Shown piece by piece: positions 34,358 to 46,832 of a DNA stretch of 64,000 nt. The notes below the pieces were generated by a model. The model made no database searches. It worked only from the letters and a program-made list of their open reading frames with translations, and had not been told where the DNA came from. This DNA is from Dryococelus australis (lineage: Eukaryota; Arthropoda; Insecta; Phasmatodea; Phasmatidae), in contig CM057002.1 of assembly GCA_029891345.1 (NCBI GenBank), positions 65,428,590 through 65,492,589 on the forward strand. The letters are read 5' to 3'. Each line of letters opens with the position of its first letter. Positions within the stretch are counted from its first letter, which is position 1. The translations under genes and the position numbers were made by a program.

Positions 34358-37130
34358 TAGTAGTTTGTGATTTCCTCAATAATGATTCAAAATCTGCCTC
34401 AATTATAAAAGAACTTTATTGTATGCTGAAAGTTTTTAAATATTATATGTACACCTTTCTAAGGCAATTCAATTTTCGCTGCCTGATTTTTAGAACCATC
34501 GGCCTGTGATTTGCAATTTTTCTCCAGAAGTAAATTATTGAAAACACATTTTACAAAGGTAAAAATTTTCTTCATTATTTTTCTGTGCTGAAACCAATCG
34601 TAAAATGTTTTTTTATCTTTTTATCCAATAATATTGAGAGTTTTCGTCCTGCTTAAAGTATAATAAAATAATGTCAATATTGTTGTTTAACTAATGTTTC
34701 ATCTATATTTAATATATCTGCTTGATATTGACGAAAGGAAAATTTTTTGTCTTCATTCTTTGCATTAACTCAGGCTTTTGTAGTTTTATTTCTTTTTGAT
34801 AGTTCAATGTATGATGAATTTATTATATTATTATATTAATTAACTGCTAATTGCAATCTAAATAACTCTATTGAACGTCAATTGTGTTGTATTTATATTT
34901 TCGCCATTTTAGCATTATTTTTAATATTGCCCATTTTTTTTGCAATTGCGATGAAGTTAAATTTTTGGTTCTTGGATTTGGTTGTTAGTTTGCATACGAA
35001 AATTAGCAAATACTTTAATTTTTGCTCTGAGTCCAACATGAACTTAAGTTAACAATGTTATCTCAAATATCTTTGGTTTAGATGAATTAAAAAATATATA
35101 TATATATTTCGATTCTATTAATTTAGTATTATTTTCTGTATTAAAAGTTTGTAGTCTTCTTTTAAAAGCCTTATGAACTGCATAACTTTCATTGGTACTT
35201 TTATTTCTAGGGTTTACATGCCTAGAAGCAGAAAAGGGAAATATTTCGTTTAAATCAGTTTTATCAGTTTTCTACAATCTCCATTATCTACCTCAGAGTG
35301 AGGCAAATATTCAAAGTACTGTTTTGTTAATTGGTTAGTATTAATACTGATTTAGTTGCACAATCTTTCCTTATCCTATGTGTATTTTTAATGTTTTAGG
35401 ATTTAGCTATTTCATACAATTATTTTATTTTCATCCAACTCAACTTTGGTTATGCCTTTTTTATCTCACTCTTTACTAAGAAAAAAATACTATTTTTTTT
35501 AAGACAGTGTATTCTTATATATTAAAGCAAACAATATTTTAATGTAAAAGAGTTTTGTATTTTGAAACTTCTTTCAGTTTTGTTATTTTGAAAATTTTGA
35601 AAATTGTATTATTTATATTCTACTTATTAGGACATTTATTTACAAGTAGTTCTTCTATATCCATAGTATTTTTATGAGGAGAAATTAGATTAACTAAGTT
35701 TTCCCTTTCTGTACTGTAGGCGCACTATATAAATTAATTTCATTAATGTTGTCAAAATTAATTTAGTCAACATTATTATAGAATTATTTTTTAATATTAT
35801 TTTGTTTATGTCTCTTTTTTTTACGTTTCGACTTTCTCATATGTATATTAAGACAGACTATACATATATTAAAATAATAGTTTCTTCTGGATCTACGACG
35901 TGTGAATAAATTCAAGTATTTAGTTTCTCCCTAATAACTGCATTTTTGCTATTATAATTTAGTTTAGAATCATAATAGTTTTCAAGTTATTTTATACATA
36001 CATGTTTTTTTACACCTACAAAGTGTTTTCTAAAGCAATTTATTTTAATTATATTCATATTGTTCTTTGTTATTGGTACTTACAGTAACATTTTTTACAT
36101 ACAATAACATGTATACTTTGTGTAAATTTATGTAGCGAACAGCTATCTACAGCTGTTTTTTCTATGTACATTTTACACTTCTTGGCTGTCTCCATTTCAA
36201 ATTACTTTTTGTATAAATAGTTTTATTTATTTATCTTCTAAATATATAAAATAATACTGTAAAATTCAGAAATATTTTAATTTTATGTTATTAGAATATT
36301 GATTATAACACCGAAAGAAAACATTTTTCAGGAAAGGAATTATTTTTGGGGAGGTGAGATGAAATTTGCTCTCCTCAGAAATATTTCACCCCTAAAAAAT
36401 ATTTCCGCTATTTTTATTTTTTATTTTAACTTTTTTATGAATGTTTCATATATAAATAAAGAATAAAAATTAATCGCTGTTGTTTAAGTTTAAGTTCAAT
36501 AATTCATATCCAGGAGTTGGATAAAGATGTAAAGTATAAGACTACGGACTTCCAAACTGTTAATAATAGTTATGGAATAAATCTCAGATGTTTCCTAAAT
36601 CAGAAATGTAAAAATCCATTACCGGATGGTTATTTAAAGTAGTTAAAAAAATAATACTGCAAATCATGTAAATGAAAGACCTTATATCTAACCAAAATTA
36701 TTTTACTGTCTGTATATTTATATATGTATAAAATGACTAATTTTTATTTTACCACTAAGTTTTAAACCATTCCACTAATTTTTGGGACGTCCTCCCTAAT
36801 TTTACCGTTAGACTGCATTCTTTAATTATACCACGTACATTTTATTCATTTTGGCTAATTTTTAATCGTCTCATTTTTTACGTGAAAATTTTATTCTCGC
36901 TATTATAATTCAAATATTTTAAGGGAACTGTTTAGCTATATTTGGTTTATCTGAACTCTGGATATTTCCGTCCAACTTTTTGACTGCGCTAAAATGACGC
37001 AAATGTTTTTTTTTTAATTTGAGCTTTTTTACTATACAAAAGATACATTTTTAGTGTAAAAGTGTTTGACATATTGGTGATATTCGGCAAGTTGTAAAAC
37101 TGCGCTGATTGCGTCAGAATCCACATTGTT
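33890..37130. other. very AT-rich tract with a TA microsatellite
   Basis: About 3.2 kb of strongly AT-biased sequence with no long open frame on either strand. A (TA)n tract lies at about 34305-34353. Near the right end, 36480-36850 is a second copy of the sequence at 49060-49540. The rest could be an old element of the same family, but I see no ends. Confidence 0.45.
36484..36850 (+). repeat. copy 1 of a shared repeat with a broken small coding segment
   Basis: From caggagttggataaagatgt to ccgttagactgcattc this parallels 49110-49540 closely. The reading frame that is open in the second copy (ELDKDVKYKTTDFQTVNN) is also visible here, with substitutions, and ends at the same stop (tatttaaagtag). 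Confidence 0.8.
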
Positions 37131-37250
37131 ATATATATATTCGAAATAGCATAGGGGAACAAATGGAATATTATTATTTTATATTAGGTCAGGTGAGTTA
37201 ACGATGGCAAGACTGCACACCAGTTTCGTACCTTGAGGCTGCTCGAGTCG

Positions 37251-37503
37251 GAGGCCGTGGTGGCTGAGCAGTTAGCCAGCTCGTCTCCCACCAAGGCGAA
37301 CCGGTTTCAATCCCCGGCCGGTTCACTCCCAGATTTTCACGAGTGGGAATCGTGCCGGACGATGCTGCTAGTCAGTGGGTTTTCTTGGGGATCTCCCGTT
37401 TCCCCAGCCCTTTCATTCCGACGTTGCTCCATGCTCACCCCAATAACCCTGATCGGCTCTCAATATCTCGCTGTTAAGAGCAGCCCAAGTCTCTTCACTC
37501 ACC
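37251..37503 (+). mobile_element. SINE family S1, full length, with 12-bp target duplication
   Basis: The element is 253 bases long. It has a tRNA-like head (gaggccgtggtggctgagca), box A-like gtggctgagcagttag and box B ggtttcaatcccc. Its body includes gtgggaatcgtgccggacga and its tail is ggctctcaatatctcg. It is bounded by an exact duplication of ctgctcgagtcg at 37239-37250 and 37504-37515. The duplication proves retroposition and fixes the family's full length. Confidence 0.95.
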
Positions 37504-37515
37504 CTGCTCGAGTCG

Positions 37516-38003
37516 CCTTTTAGCGTTACTGTGCTTCTTGACATCGGACATGCAGAATATACCCACTCAGATAGATTTCCTTTTCTTCCTTGCCGCTGCC
37601 TACGGATTCTGTGCGGAGTCGTAAAGTCGAAAACTTATTCAATCGATGAGGGGCAGTTGACCTTATTACTCCTCTTCGCTCATGTAAACAAGCCCATTGC
37701 CTGGGCGGATTCATCGGCACCACTTCGTTAAGGCTAGGGACGAGGGACAGCGAGATATAAATTGATTTGCTCCTCTCTCACCTCCAGCTACTTTCTTCAC
37801 CGCAGACTTGTTGTAGCGCGAGGCTATCGCATTAGAAACGCTCGTTTTTCAAGCCGAATGAAAAGCCCCAATCGCTAGGGGAAGTCGCTTTCCTGCAGAC
37901 ACGATAACAAGCCGCGTTATTTGGTTCGTAGATAAAGTTGTGCGCCTCTCACGCACCCTGCCGCTGAACGCGTTGGTCTGAATAAAACTTCACGCGTGTT
38001 CAG
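37516..38003. other. no gene seen
   Basis: Short open frames only; no recognisable repeat. Confidence 0.4.
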
Positions 38004-38757
38004 GGGTCTATTTCATAAAAAGTTACAATTCGACAGGTGAAAGGTTACAGAAAATTGTCAGACAGATTTACAATCCGATAAATGTGTGTTTCATAAAAGC
38101 TAACAAGTTTACAAATTTATCATGACAAATTTGTAGAATTGTATGGCAATTTGGCAAACAGGTAGTTGTTTCACAAAAGTTTTGAGCTGGCAGGTATAAA
38201 TCCGACAAATGTGTCAAACATTACGCTACAGACTCTTTTATGAAACAGATAAATATAAACATTTGGTGACAAATTTGTAGAATTGTCACTGCAGAAGTGA
38301 CAGGCAAGCTTTCCCATGTACCCAGTAATTTGTAATGTTTATATAACAGTGCAGTGCAATTGTGTTTCAATATTGTGTGAATTAACATTGCTAGCCAAAT
38401 AGCACATCCTTTTCCTCTCGGAACAAAGTTATGTGGGTGAAATTATTATTTACCGCTTAACGATTTGTGGTAGGAATCGACTGTTCATGAATCACATATA
38501 AGGCTGCTATCGATTATCGTAAGCGCACTTGAGAGCTATCTATCATGTAATAAATGAAACTTATTGTTTGACATATAATTGTCGCGTTTATGAAACTGTT
38601 ATTTTAAGACCGACAATTTACACTTTTTTTGCTTGTCAAACAAGGGAACTTGAATTATTTATGTAACATAACATTGTCATGACATATTGAGAAATTTGTC
38701 GGATTTGACATAATTGTCGTATGTGTCACACCGGTCACGTTTTATGAAATAGGACCC
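38004..38757. mobile_element. inverted-repeat (hAT-like?) element
   Basis: The left end is ggggtctatttcataaaaag and the right end is ttttatgaaataggaccc, which are inverted copies. The interior repeats the words tttcataaaa, gacaaatttgtagaattgt and similar AT-rich motifs in both orientations. It is non-coding. If the end is read as CAGGGG it resembles hAT termini, but I see no 8-base target duplication. Confidence 0.78.
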
Positions 38758-38809
38758 AGGCAGAAAATGATTGTATGTTTGTGAATGTGTGTGTACGAGT
38801 GTGAGTGTG

Positions 38810-39057
38810 AGTGAGTGAAGAGATTTGGACGGCTCTTAATACCGAGGTCTTGAGAGCCGATAAGGGTGATTGAGGTGAGTATGGAGCAGCGCCGGAATGA
38901 AAGGGCGGGGGAAACGGGAGATCCCCGAGAAAAACCGCCGACAAACGGCATCGTCCGGCACGATTCCCACGTGCGAAAATGTGTGACCCGGCCGAGGATT
39001 GAACCCGGATCACCTTGGTGGGAGGCGAGCAGGCTAACCGCTCAGCCACCTTGGCCC
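38810..39057 (-). mobile_element. SINE family S1, well-preserved minus-strand copy
   Basis: On the minus strand: head ggccaaggtggctgagcggt, box B gggttcaatcctcgg, gtgggaatcgtgccggacga, then the tail ggctctcaagacctcggtat. The full S1 order is intact. Flanking gt-rich sequence obscures any target duplication. Confidence 0.92.
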
Positions 39058-39349
39058 CCGTGCGAGCGTGTATATTAATAGGTTTGGGTCTGTGTGTGCC
39101 TGTGTGTAAAAAATTTGATATGTTAAGAGCTTTTCTCACTCCTTGACAATCATACTTGGTGGTGATAAATTGTCATCTGGAGAAGATTTTTGATATCCGA
39201 CATAAAAGTAACCCTAAATTCTCAAATATTTCGTTTAAAGCTGTTTAAAGGCCAAATTTGTATTATCATTTTGAGAGTATTTTATGACTTTGTGACATGT
39301 CGACATTCATAATAATACCCAACAATCTGAGTTATGACATCCGTCATGT

Positions 39350-39548
39350 TTTTTCTAGAGAAAACAGCAGCCGCGTTGTCTAAGCTGTTATCCTACTCGC
39401 CTCCCACCAAGATGAAGCGGGTTCAATCCCCGGCCGGGTTTCTCCTGGATATTCGCGTGTGGGAATGTCGCTGGTCGGCGGGTTTCCTCGGGGATCTGCT
39501 GTTTTGCATTCCAGCGCTGCTCCATCCCCACCTCATTTCACCATCATC
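39350..39548 (+). mobile_element. SINE family S1, truncated at its 3' end
   Basis: The head, box B (gggttcaatccccggccggg) and body (ggtcggcgggtttcctcg) are present. The sequence stops at caccatcatcc and turns abruptly into a Polinton-like end (gtaggtaaaaatggcgcacg), so a later insertion or rearrangement cut the SINE. Confidence 0.85.
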
Positions 39549-39982
39549 CGTAGGTAAAAATGGCGCACGGCTCAGGACACAAAGGCACCTTTCAGCCTCC
39601 TATAGTTATCGTCAAAATTCCCTTTTTTTCACTTTTTCCCGTCTAAATTACCCTCCCGCTGATGGCGGCCATCTTGTAAGCCAGTGTCGATTACCTGTTT
39701 TTCCCTCGCGAACGCACATTTGCGTAATGCGGCGGGCAGTTTGTGCAATGTGGCTGAAAATTGTGGAATGTGGCTGAATCGTGCGGAAATTAATAAATTC
39801 TTGCAAGATTGAGAATCATTCCCTGCAGTCATCTTGGTGTCGATGACCTATGTCTACTAAGGACAATTGACGGACAGCTGAGGATATTGGTGGCCAGCGG
39901 CGGGCATCAATTCTACCTGATCGTTCATTTCGGATCTCGTACACCACTTCCTTTTCCTGAAGTCTGTGTGTGCAAAACACTT

Positions 39983-40710
39983 ATAAGCATAGTTGGCTGT
40001 AATTTCCGAACCGTTTAAGTTATAGTTCCCAAATTCAAAACGCAGACATCAACCATGACTATGAGAATGGTCGTGGGGTCAAGTATGGCCTATTCCAATC
40101 TATAAGCATAGTCATCTGTAATTTCCGAACTGTTTAAGTTATAGGTGTCAAATCCATAACAGAGGCATCAACTGTAGGTGTGGGGTCACCCCGACAGCAG
40201 TTCCTGCTCTGGCATTCCAGTCGGTGTTTTCTGGGTGCTCCCAACCGATATTAGTTTTTTTTCCTTCCTACCGAAAGTGAAAATTTCCTGCTCACACATC
40301 CCATGTAGAGGGGCAGACCCCATTCCAAGACATCCTTCTAGCCTCAGTTTAAGTATGACCTATGTTTGCATATAAGCATAGTTGGCTGTAATTTCCTAAC
40401 CGGATGAGTTACAACTATCAAAATCGTAAGATATGCATAACCCCCGACGACGAGAATGGACACAGGGCCAAATATGACCTATGCCATCTTATAAGCATAG
40501 TTATCTGTAATTTCCGAACCATTTGAGAAACAACTACCAAATGCATAACATAGGCATCACCCATGATGGTGAGAAGGGTCGCAAGGCCAAGTATGTCCTA
40601 TGTCTACCAATATGCATAGTTGGCTGTAATTTCCTAACCATCGATGATATAGTTGTCAAATTCACAAAAGGATCGAGCAGTCAAGTATGTCCTAAGCGTA
40701 AATATAAGCA
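39983..40710 (+). repeat. 119-bp satellite, six copies with one 150-bp insertion
   Basis: The anchor ataagcatagttggctgtaa occurs at 39983, 40102, 40372, 40491, 40610 (as atatgcat) and, decayed, 40704. Spacings are 119, 270, 119, 119 and 94 bases. Each unit also carries atttccgaaccgttt and a ggtcaagtatgacctat-like segment. The 270-base spacing reflects extra sequence at about 40190-40345. Confidence 0.93.
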
Positions 40711-41715
40711 CCACAGCTAGCACCGATCAGTTCGGTGTTCGTACATTGAGTAATGTCTTTTTTTTTTGCTAGTTCACGATTAATTGCCAGCTTCTGAAAT
40801 ACACTTGTTGAAAAAAAATACATAATCCGTAGCATTACTGATATATATGTAATGCTCCCAGCCATATTGGCAAGGAAACAATACTCCCACCACCACCAGC
40901 TCAAAAAGTATTATAAATGTAACTCTTGAACCAGTAGACATATACACACACAGGATTTATTAAATCCATTTTCTTTTATCTCCGACCTGCACTCGTGTAG
41001 TGAAGCAGATAATAATGATTATAGACACTCATACCCGAACTTTCAATTTGCATACTTACTTCCAGACAGTCCCCGAACATTCAATGCATGTACTTACTTC
41101 CAGACAGTCGGTTAATACCACCCCACCGGCCTTGCACTCGTGAGTCGTGTACCGAGACTTCGATGTATATATGTAATGAGATGTCACTTGGTACATCATA
41201 ATGAATACACACAATCATTGCTAGACAGCAGAGTCCCTACACATATAACAATGCATGCTAGAACAATAAGCTTCATATTACGAAACGAATTATCCCCTAC
41301 CTTAACTGGTGTAGCAGTGAATAACCGTAGGCTGCGAGTGCATCTCGTCGCCGACATGACCTCACTGAAGTAAAGACTGCAATGACCAGTCCCACCTTTC
41401 CGTGCATGGCAGATACCGACCAAGTACTGCATCCCCACCACCTCCCCTTATTAACGTGCTCACCGGTATACTGTTGAAAGGAATTAATGCATGTACCCTG
41501 AACCGTCCTCGAGGTATCGCAGGTTCGATTCCCGTAGTAGAGAGTGGTAGTAATAATACAAGTCGACATAAAAGCCTCCATTTTGTCTACAACAGTGTTC
41601 ATAATTACAGACAGTCCTCGACCTGCACCTGCGTATCAAGCCCATCACACACACAGGATTTATTAAATCCATTTTTATTATATATCCGACCTGCACTCGT
41701 GTACCAAAGCAGGTA

Positions 41716-42941
41716 ATAATAGCAGGGAGGGGTGTAAGGTGTCCCAACACCCTGTGGGGGCTGTTATTGCTTTAGGGTGGTAGGAGCTACCTCTCTGGTG
41801 AAAGTTACTGGAAGGGAGAAGTGCGGTGGTCACTATACCACATCCTGGAAGGTCTTGGTCTGGTGGAGAAACCAGCCTGTAATGGGTGTAAGGCTATCCA
41901 CGACATGCCAGGAGTCATCATGTGACTATACTCTGTGATTCAGTCTTGATAGGAGATAGATGGAATGAGTGAGTCTTCTCTGGTGGTATGGATGCTGAAA
42001 TAGCACGGTGCAAACCGGCCTTTAAAGAATGTAAGGTGAGATCACATATGGGGTTCGTGCCCGGTGGGAATGCCCGAGACTAAAGGATAGGTCTTCCCAA
42101 GGTTGACGTGAAACAGCATTCCGCACTTTAGAAAGAGTATTTGGACAATGAAATGTCGTGGCTAATGTCAATCCCTAGTATTGGAGCCCATATGCAACAT
42201 GGTTGCGGCAATAGTCAGTCATACACAAGTCTATAGCCTCTGCTGACTTTGTGACCCACACCTCCTCATAGCACTGCTGGGTGACTCTATCGAGAGCCGG
42301 CAAATGTAAGCGGCCCATGGTGTTCCCTATACAAAGTTTTATAGCTAAAAGGTTTATCTGCCTCTCAGAAGAATGCAGTCACGGCAGATAGTGATGACTC
42401 TGATGGGAGGCGGGCCGGTTAACTCCTTTACGGTCAGACTGTTGGGGCCCAAAAGTCTGGGTCTTAGTGAAGGACCCTTAAACTTAATGGACAAGAGACT
42501 TGGTGAGCTGGAGAGGATGTGGGCCGGTCTCATGCGCGGTATTTGGCGCTCGTCTTTCCCGATAAACAGGGACTTGGAAAAACCCACAAGTGTCATGAAA
42601 AGGAAAAAGTAGCATGGGATGACCTCTGAGCTCATGTCAAGGGTTTTCCTTGGCAACTGGTCATGGCGGGAAAGGACTCATGCGATCAGTGGTTGAAAGA
42701 TCGCTAAGGCATGTCTAAGTCTCTCACACGGCATAATTGACATCATTGAGATAGAAACAACAACACATTACCCTTGAGGTAACCAGAGCCAGCTGGTAGG
42801 CAGATAGTGGACCTTATATCGCTAAGACTCCACAAGGCTGGTCCTAAATACTCCAACAATAAGGTTTCCACATCATTGAGACCAGTGATGGTGATCAGTT
42901 GAGGACTGGAGCAATAACAATTTTATGTTATGTTATGTAAT
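41716..42941 (+). mobile_element. possible 3' end of a non-LTR retrotransposon with TTATG tail
   Basis: The segment interrupts the surrounding repeat, which resumes at ccccaccacc. It ends in ttttatgttatgttatgt, a short tandem tail like those of several LINE clades. The body is G-rich relative to its surroundings and mostly closed. A 79-codon frame (42373-42612) contains GGGPVNSFTVRLLGPKSLGL but no domain I recognise. The clade cannot be assigned by eye. Confidence 0.4.
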
Positions 42942-44927
42942 CCCCACCACCACTAGTGACTAGCTTGCACCCCAGCACTCGTGTACCGAGACCTTGGTGC
43001 ATGTAATGAAGGACAGTCATACTATAGCTAACATATGTTTATGCTATAATCGCTGATGCCAGACGGTCCTGGACACAACATATTCCATACGAACCAAGTG
43101 AAACGAAAACGGCCAACACTCGCAGCAGAATTCATCCCGTCGTCGCACGAGCGATGTGAGAATCTGTAAAGCCACGTTCAACAGACAGCGCAGACAAGTC
43201 GAAAGCTGGTACTAGCTGAGAGAGAGAGATATATATATGCCAGTCGAGTGAATGTCCCTTTACGATAGGAATGCAGTACCTAGTACTAGAACCATAACAA
43301 AAACAACATGCACCATTAGTTGTGTACGAGAGACAACACCATAGGAGCAAATAATACAAGGACTTATTACGAAACAAAATACCCATGACAAGTAAGGGGG
43401 AGGAGATATCACAACCTTACACACACACACACATGTCAACTATGTATGTACTCTGCTTTTAGAAGATGCAGAGTAGAGGTTTTACCTGAACGAGTGTAGC
43501 TGTTTCAAAAGACCTGCACGTTGCGAGCACATCTCATCGTCGTGAACTCACTGGAAGCAATGACCGCCCTACCTTTCCATACACGCTATACATTACCGAT
43601 CGAGAAAGCAACTCGACACCTGCAAATACTGCATCACCACTCCTTGACAAAACGTACTTACTTGTTACATATGCTATTGAAAAATAGGATATCACACGTT
43701 CAGTTACTGTAGTAAGTGCTAATGCTCGCTTGTGACGTATGCTATCGAAAAGGAATTCATGCATGTACCCTGACGGCTGTGGAGACAGTGTACCATCCCT
43801 GACAAATAAGGTTTCACAGCTTCAACTCCCGTAGAGTGTGGCACTGCACGCTGGCATTACATGTTCGCCAGCAGACAATCGTTCGTTGGAGGGAAGCAAG
43901 GACCTACTGCCAAAACATTACGAATAGCCATCATCTGCAAGACCTAACCATATGGTGCGGGCGAAGTGTGTACCTTGCATGCACACAGCAGGAAGTGTTA
44001 GAATGAAGACTAAGGTGATCGTGTACGAGTGTAAAGAGGCCAACTTCACAGCCAGCAGTCGAGACATCGCAAACTAGCATGCTGTGTTCGTAAGTATAGT
44101 CATACTCAGTCTCTGACCTACACAACATGTACTGAGCCTTTACAATTACAGAGAGTCATGACGTTACCAGCACTCGTGTACTGACCGAACCTTTGCTATT
44201 ACAGACACCCATACTCTGTCTGTTGACCCTGCCTATTCTCGATCCTTCGATGCGTGTACCAAGCCTTTGCAAGTACAAGCAGTTATACTCTGTCGACCCT
44301 GCCTGCGCTCGAACTTTCAATAAGCGTGCATACAGGCAGTTTCCGTCCAGCAGCCTAACAGTTCCACTGTGATAACTGCGATGCTGTGTGTTTGCCCCTT
44401 AGTAATAAGCTGTGGTAAGTCGTGAACGCAGGTCCCTACAGGCAGCTGCTTGCATACTCACTCTCCAGTCGACTGCTTGAGTGCATGAAAGAAAAATAAT
44501 TATATACAAAATGGCTGTGTGTGTGTTTGTGTTATATAATTATTTTCGTACATGGCTGTATTCATCATCACAAATACTTGCAGCTCACCAGTCATAGGTC
44601 ACACACTGTGTCAACCCGAGACACGAACCATTATCGAACAGAGTGATAATCACATAAAAGCACTTCATCGTCGAGCATGGAGCAAAGAAGATCGCTATAT
44701 TCACGTATAGATGGAATCGCCAGTAGAAGACTAACAACGCCGAAATCTTAAACAGTAAAGAACCTGACAATCATTACAGTATCATCGTAACCACATTATC
44801 GGCGTTGAGATTCTAGTGGCAGGGCGAGCTCTCGCATGCCTCCACCTAGCAGTAGGAATCAGTATGGGTATGTGATAGCTTGTGTATGGGCTGACCGACA
44901 CAGTTGTCATTCAGACTTCGAAGAGTG
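42942..44927. repeat. degenerate repeats of the virus-like region
   Basis: Words such as cactcgtgtaccgagacctt, ggaattcatgcatgtaccct and aatgaccgccctacctttcc recur here and at 41100-41530 with divergence. They mark an old tandem or duplicated block of several hundred bases. No coding region is supported. Confidence 0.5.
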
Positions 44928-46720
44928 AACATCGGCTGTGTATAACGTACTCTTAATCAGCGATGGAACAGGGCAGTTATTGGTTTCGATACTGTAAAAA
45001 AAAAAAAAAAATACAGACACCATAGAGCTGGTTGTTATCAGAACGCAGGTCGTATTATGTTCGGGTGTGAAAAGTGTAAATCTCAATTTGGTCGTCGAAG
45101 CGACTTGAAAAGTCATCTTGCAACATGTAAGGGTCGTGCTGCACCACCTGTCAAGTGTTATCTGAAGATATTACCAGCTCAATGTGTAAGGGTTCATCTG
45201 AGAGCAGTTTTTTGGTCTCACCATGACATCCATGCATATATTGTTACAATATGTTTACATATGCATACAATGCAATGAGGTATATGAGGTATGCACAAAG
45301 TTCATGTGTGAAGAGCACCATTTGTATGTGACATATCGATATTATAAGGGTCGAAGAATATATACATGTGTTGATGCTTTAAAAAAGACATTTTAAACTG
45401 TGTAATTCGCAATCAAGCTGATAATAATGGTACTCGTGTTAGGTTACACAGCTCAGTCACTGTTCATACCTCGAAGAATGAGCATCGGCTATGGACAACA
45501 TGCTCTTATTCGATGATGGAACAGGAAAGTTATTTGTGCCTCTACTGAAAAAATACCTTTTCAAACGAAAACATCTACAGATAGCATGAAGCCAGTTGTT
45601 ATCAGAATGCAGGTCGTACTACGTTCACCTGTGAATAGTGTAAATCTCACTTTACTCATCGTAACACCTTGAAAGGACATCACACAACATGTAAGTATCT
45701 TCCTGCACTGCCTGTCAAGCAGTATCTGAAGATATTACCAGCTAAATGAAAGGGTTCATCTATAAATGCTGAAAGCGGTGCTCTGCTCCCGATAAGATGC
45801 CAATGCAGATATTGTGACACCACTTTTACTTACGCATACGATGCAAGGAGAAATGAAAAATGTTCATGTGCGAGGAGCACCATTTGTATGATATGTCGAT
45901 GGAATAAATGTCGAAGAACATATGCTCGCCGTGACGATTTAAATAGACATTTAAAATTTTGTAACAGAAATAATACAGGGACTGCTGATGATGAACAACC
46001 TTAAAGTTCTTCTGCATCTCTGAAGCCTAATGTTAATGACTTCTTCCTGATGGACTCTACCATCAGTAAATCATCTACAGTTGAGAACGAGTGGGTACTA
46101 CCCACTTAACGAATAGTCACATACTGATTTCCCTCACCCCACTACAGCATAGTTTCATCTTTGACCAGCATAATGTAGGTATGAAGTACTGCAACAGCAC
46201 TGCATTGGAAACTTTGTAAGTTACAAAAAAACTGTCTCTCAAGCTGATACTAATAGTACCCTCATCAGGTTGTCATGGCAATGTGGTTTAAAAACAGGTC
46301 GGAATAGGCTGGTCAGCTCAGTCGCTGTTTAGACCTCTAAGAGAAAACATCTGCTGTAGATAATGTGTTCTTATTCGATGTGAAACAGGAAAGTTATTTG
46401 TGCTGCATCTGTAAGAAGATCTTTTCTACAATAACCAGCTGCAGACAACATGAAACTGGTTGTCATCAGAATTCAGAGTGTGCTGTGTTCGCATGTGAAC
46501 AGTGTAAATCACAGTATGTCCGACTTGAGACGTCATCTTGCAACCTGCAAGGGTCGCCCTGCACTGCCTGCCAGGCGAAGATTTCCAAATAAACATGTGG
46601 GTTTATCTAAAAATGTTGAGGCTAGTTCTTTGCATCTGCCAAGAGATCCATGCAACTAATGTGACGAGACATAAATGCATACGATGCTAGGAAACACGAA
46701 AACGGTACTTGTGAGAGGAA
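44928..46720 (+). pseudogene. amplified C2H2 zinc-finger modules (three degenerate copies)
   Basis: Three copies start with related text (gaacatcggctgtgtataac at 44927, gagcatcggctatggacaac at 45479 and a decayed version at 46343). Each encodes a first finger of the type YLCLYCKKxF...H...C and a second of the type CEKCKSQFGRRSDLKSHLATC. The best frames are 45057-45278 and 46365-46592/46450-46659. The second copy continues with a third finger, CRTYARRDDLNRHLKFC, at about 45905-45960. Stops and frameshifts break every copy. Fingers of this sort also precede the P-loop fragment at 26878, so they were probably the N-terminus of an element-encoded protein. They are not host transcription factors. 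Confidence 0.7.
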
Positions 46721-46832
46721 CACCATTTGTAGGGCATATCAATGTGAAAGTATCGAAGAAGGTATGTACATTATGACGATTTACATAGTCATTAGATACT
46801 ATGTAATGGAAAGACAGCTGATAAACAACCAC

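Noticed and set aside
39334..39777. 147-codon frame
   Set aside because: It runs across an S1 SINE and into a Polinton-like end, so it is not a gene.
41499..41530. tRNA-like box B (gcaggttcgattcccgtag)
   Set aside because: No box A at proper distance and part of a degenerate repeated block; not called as tRNA or SINE.
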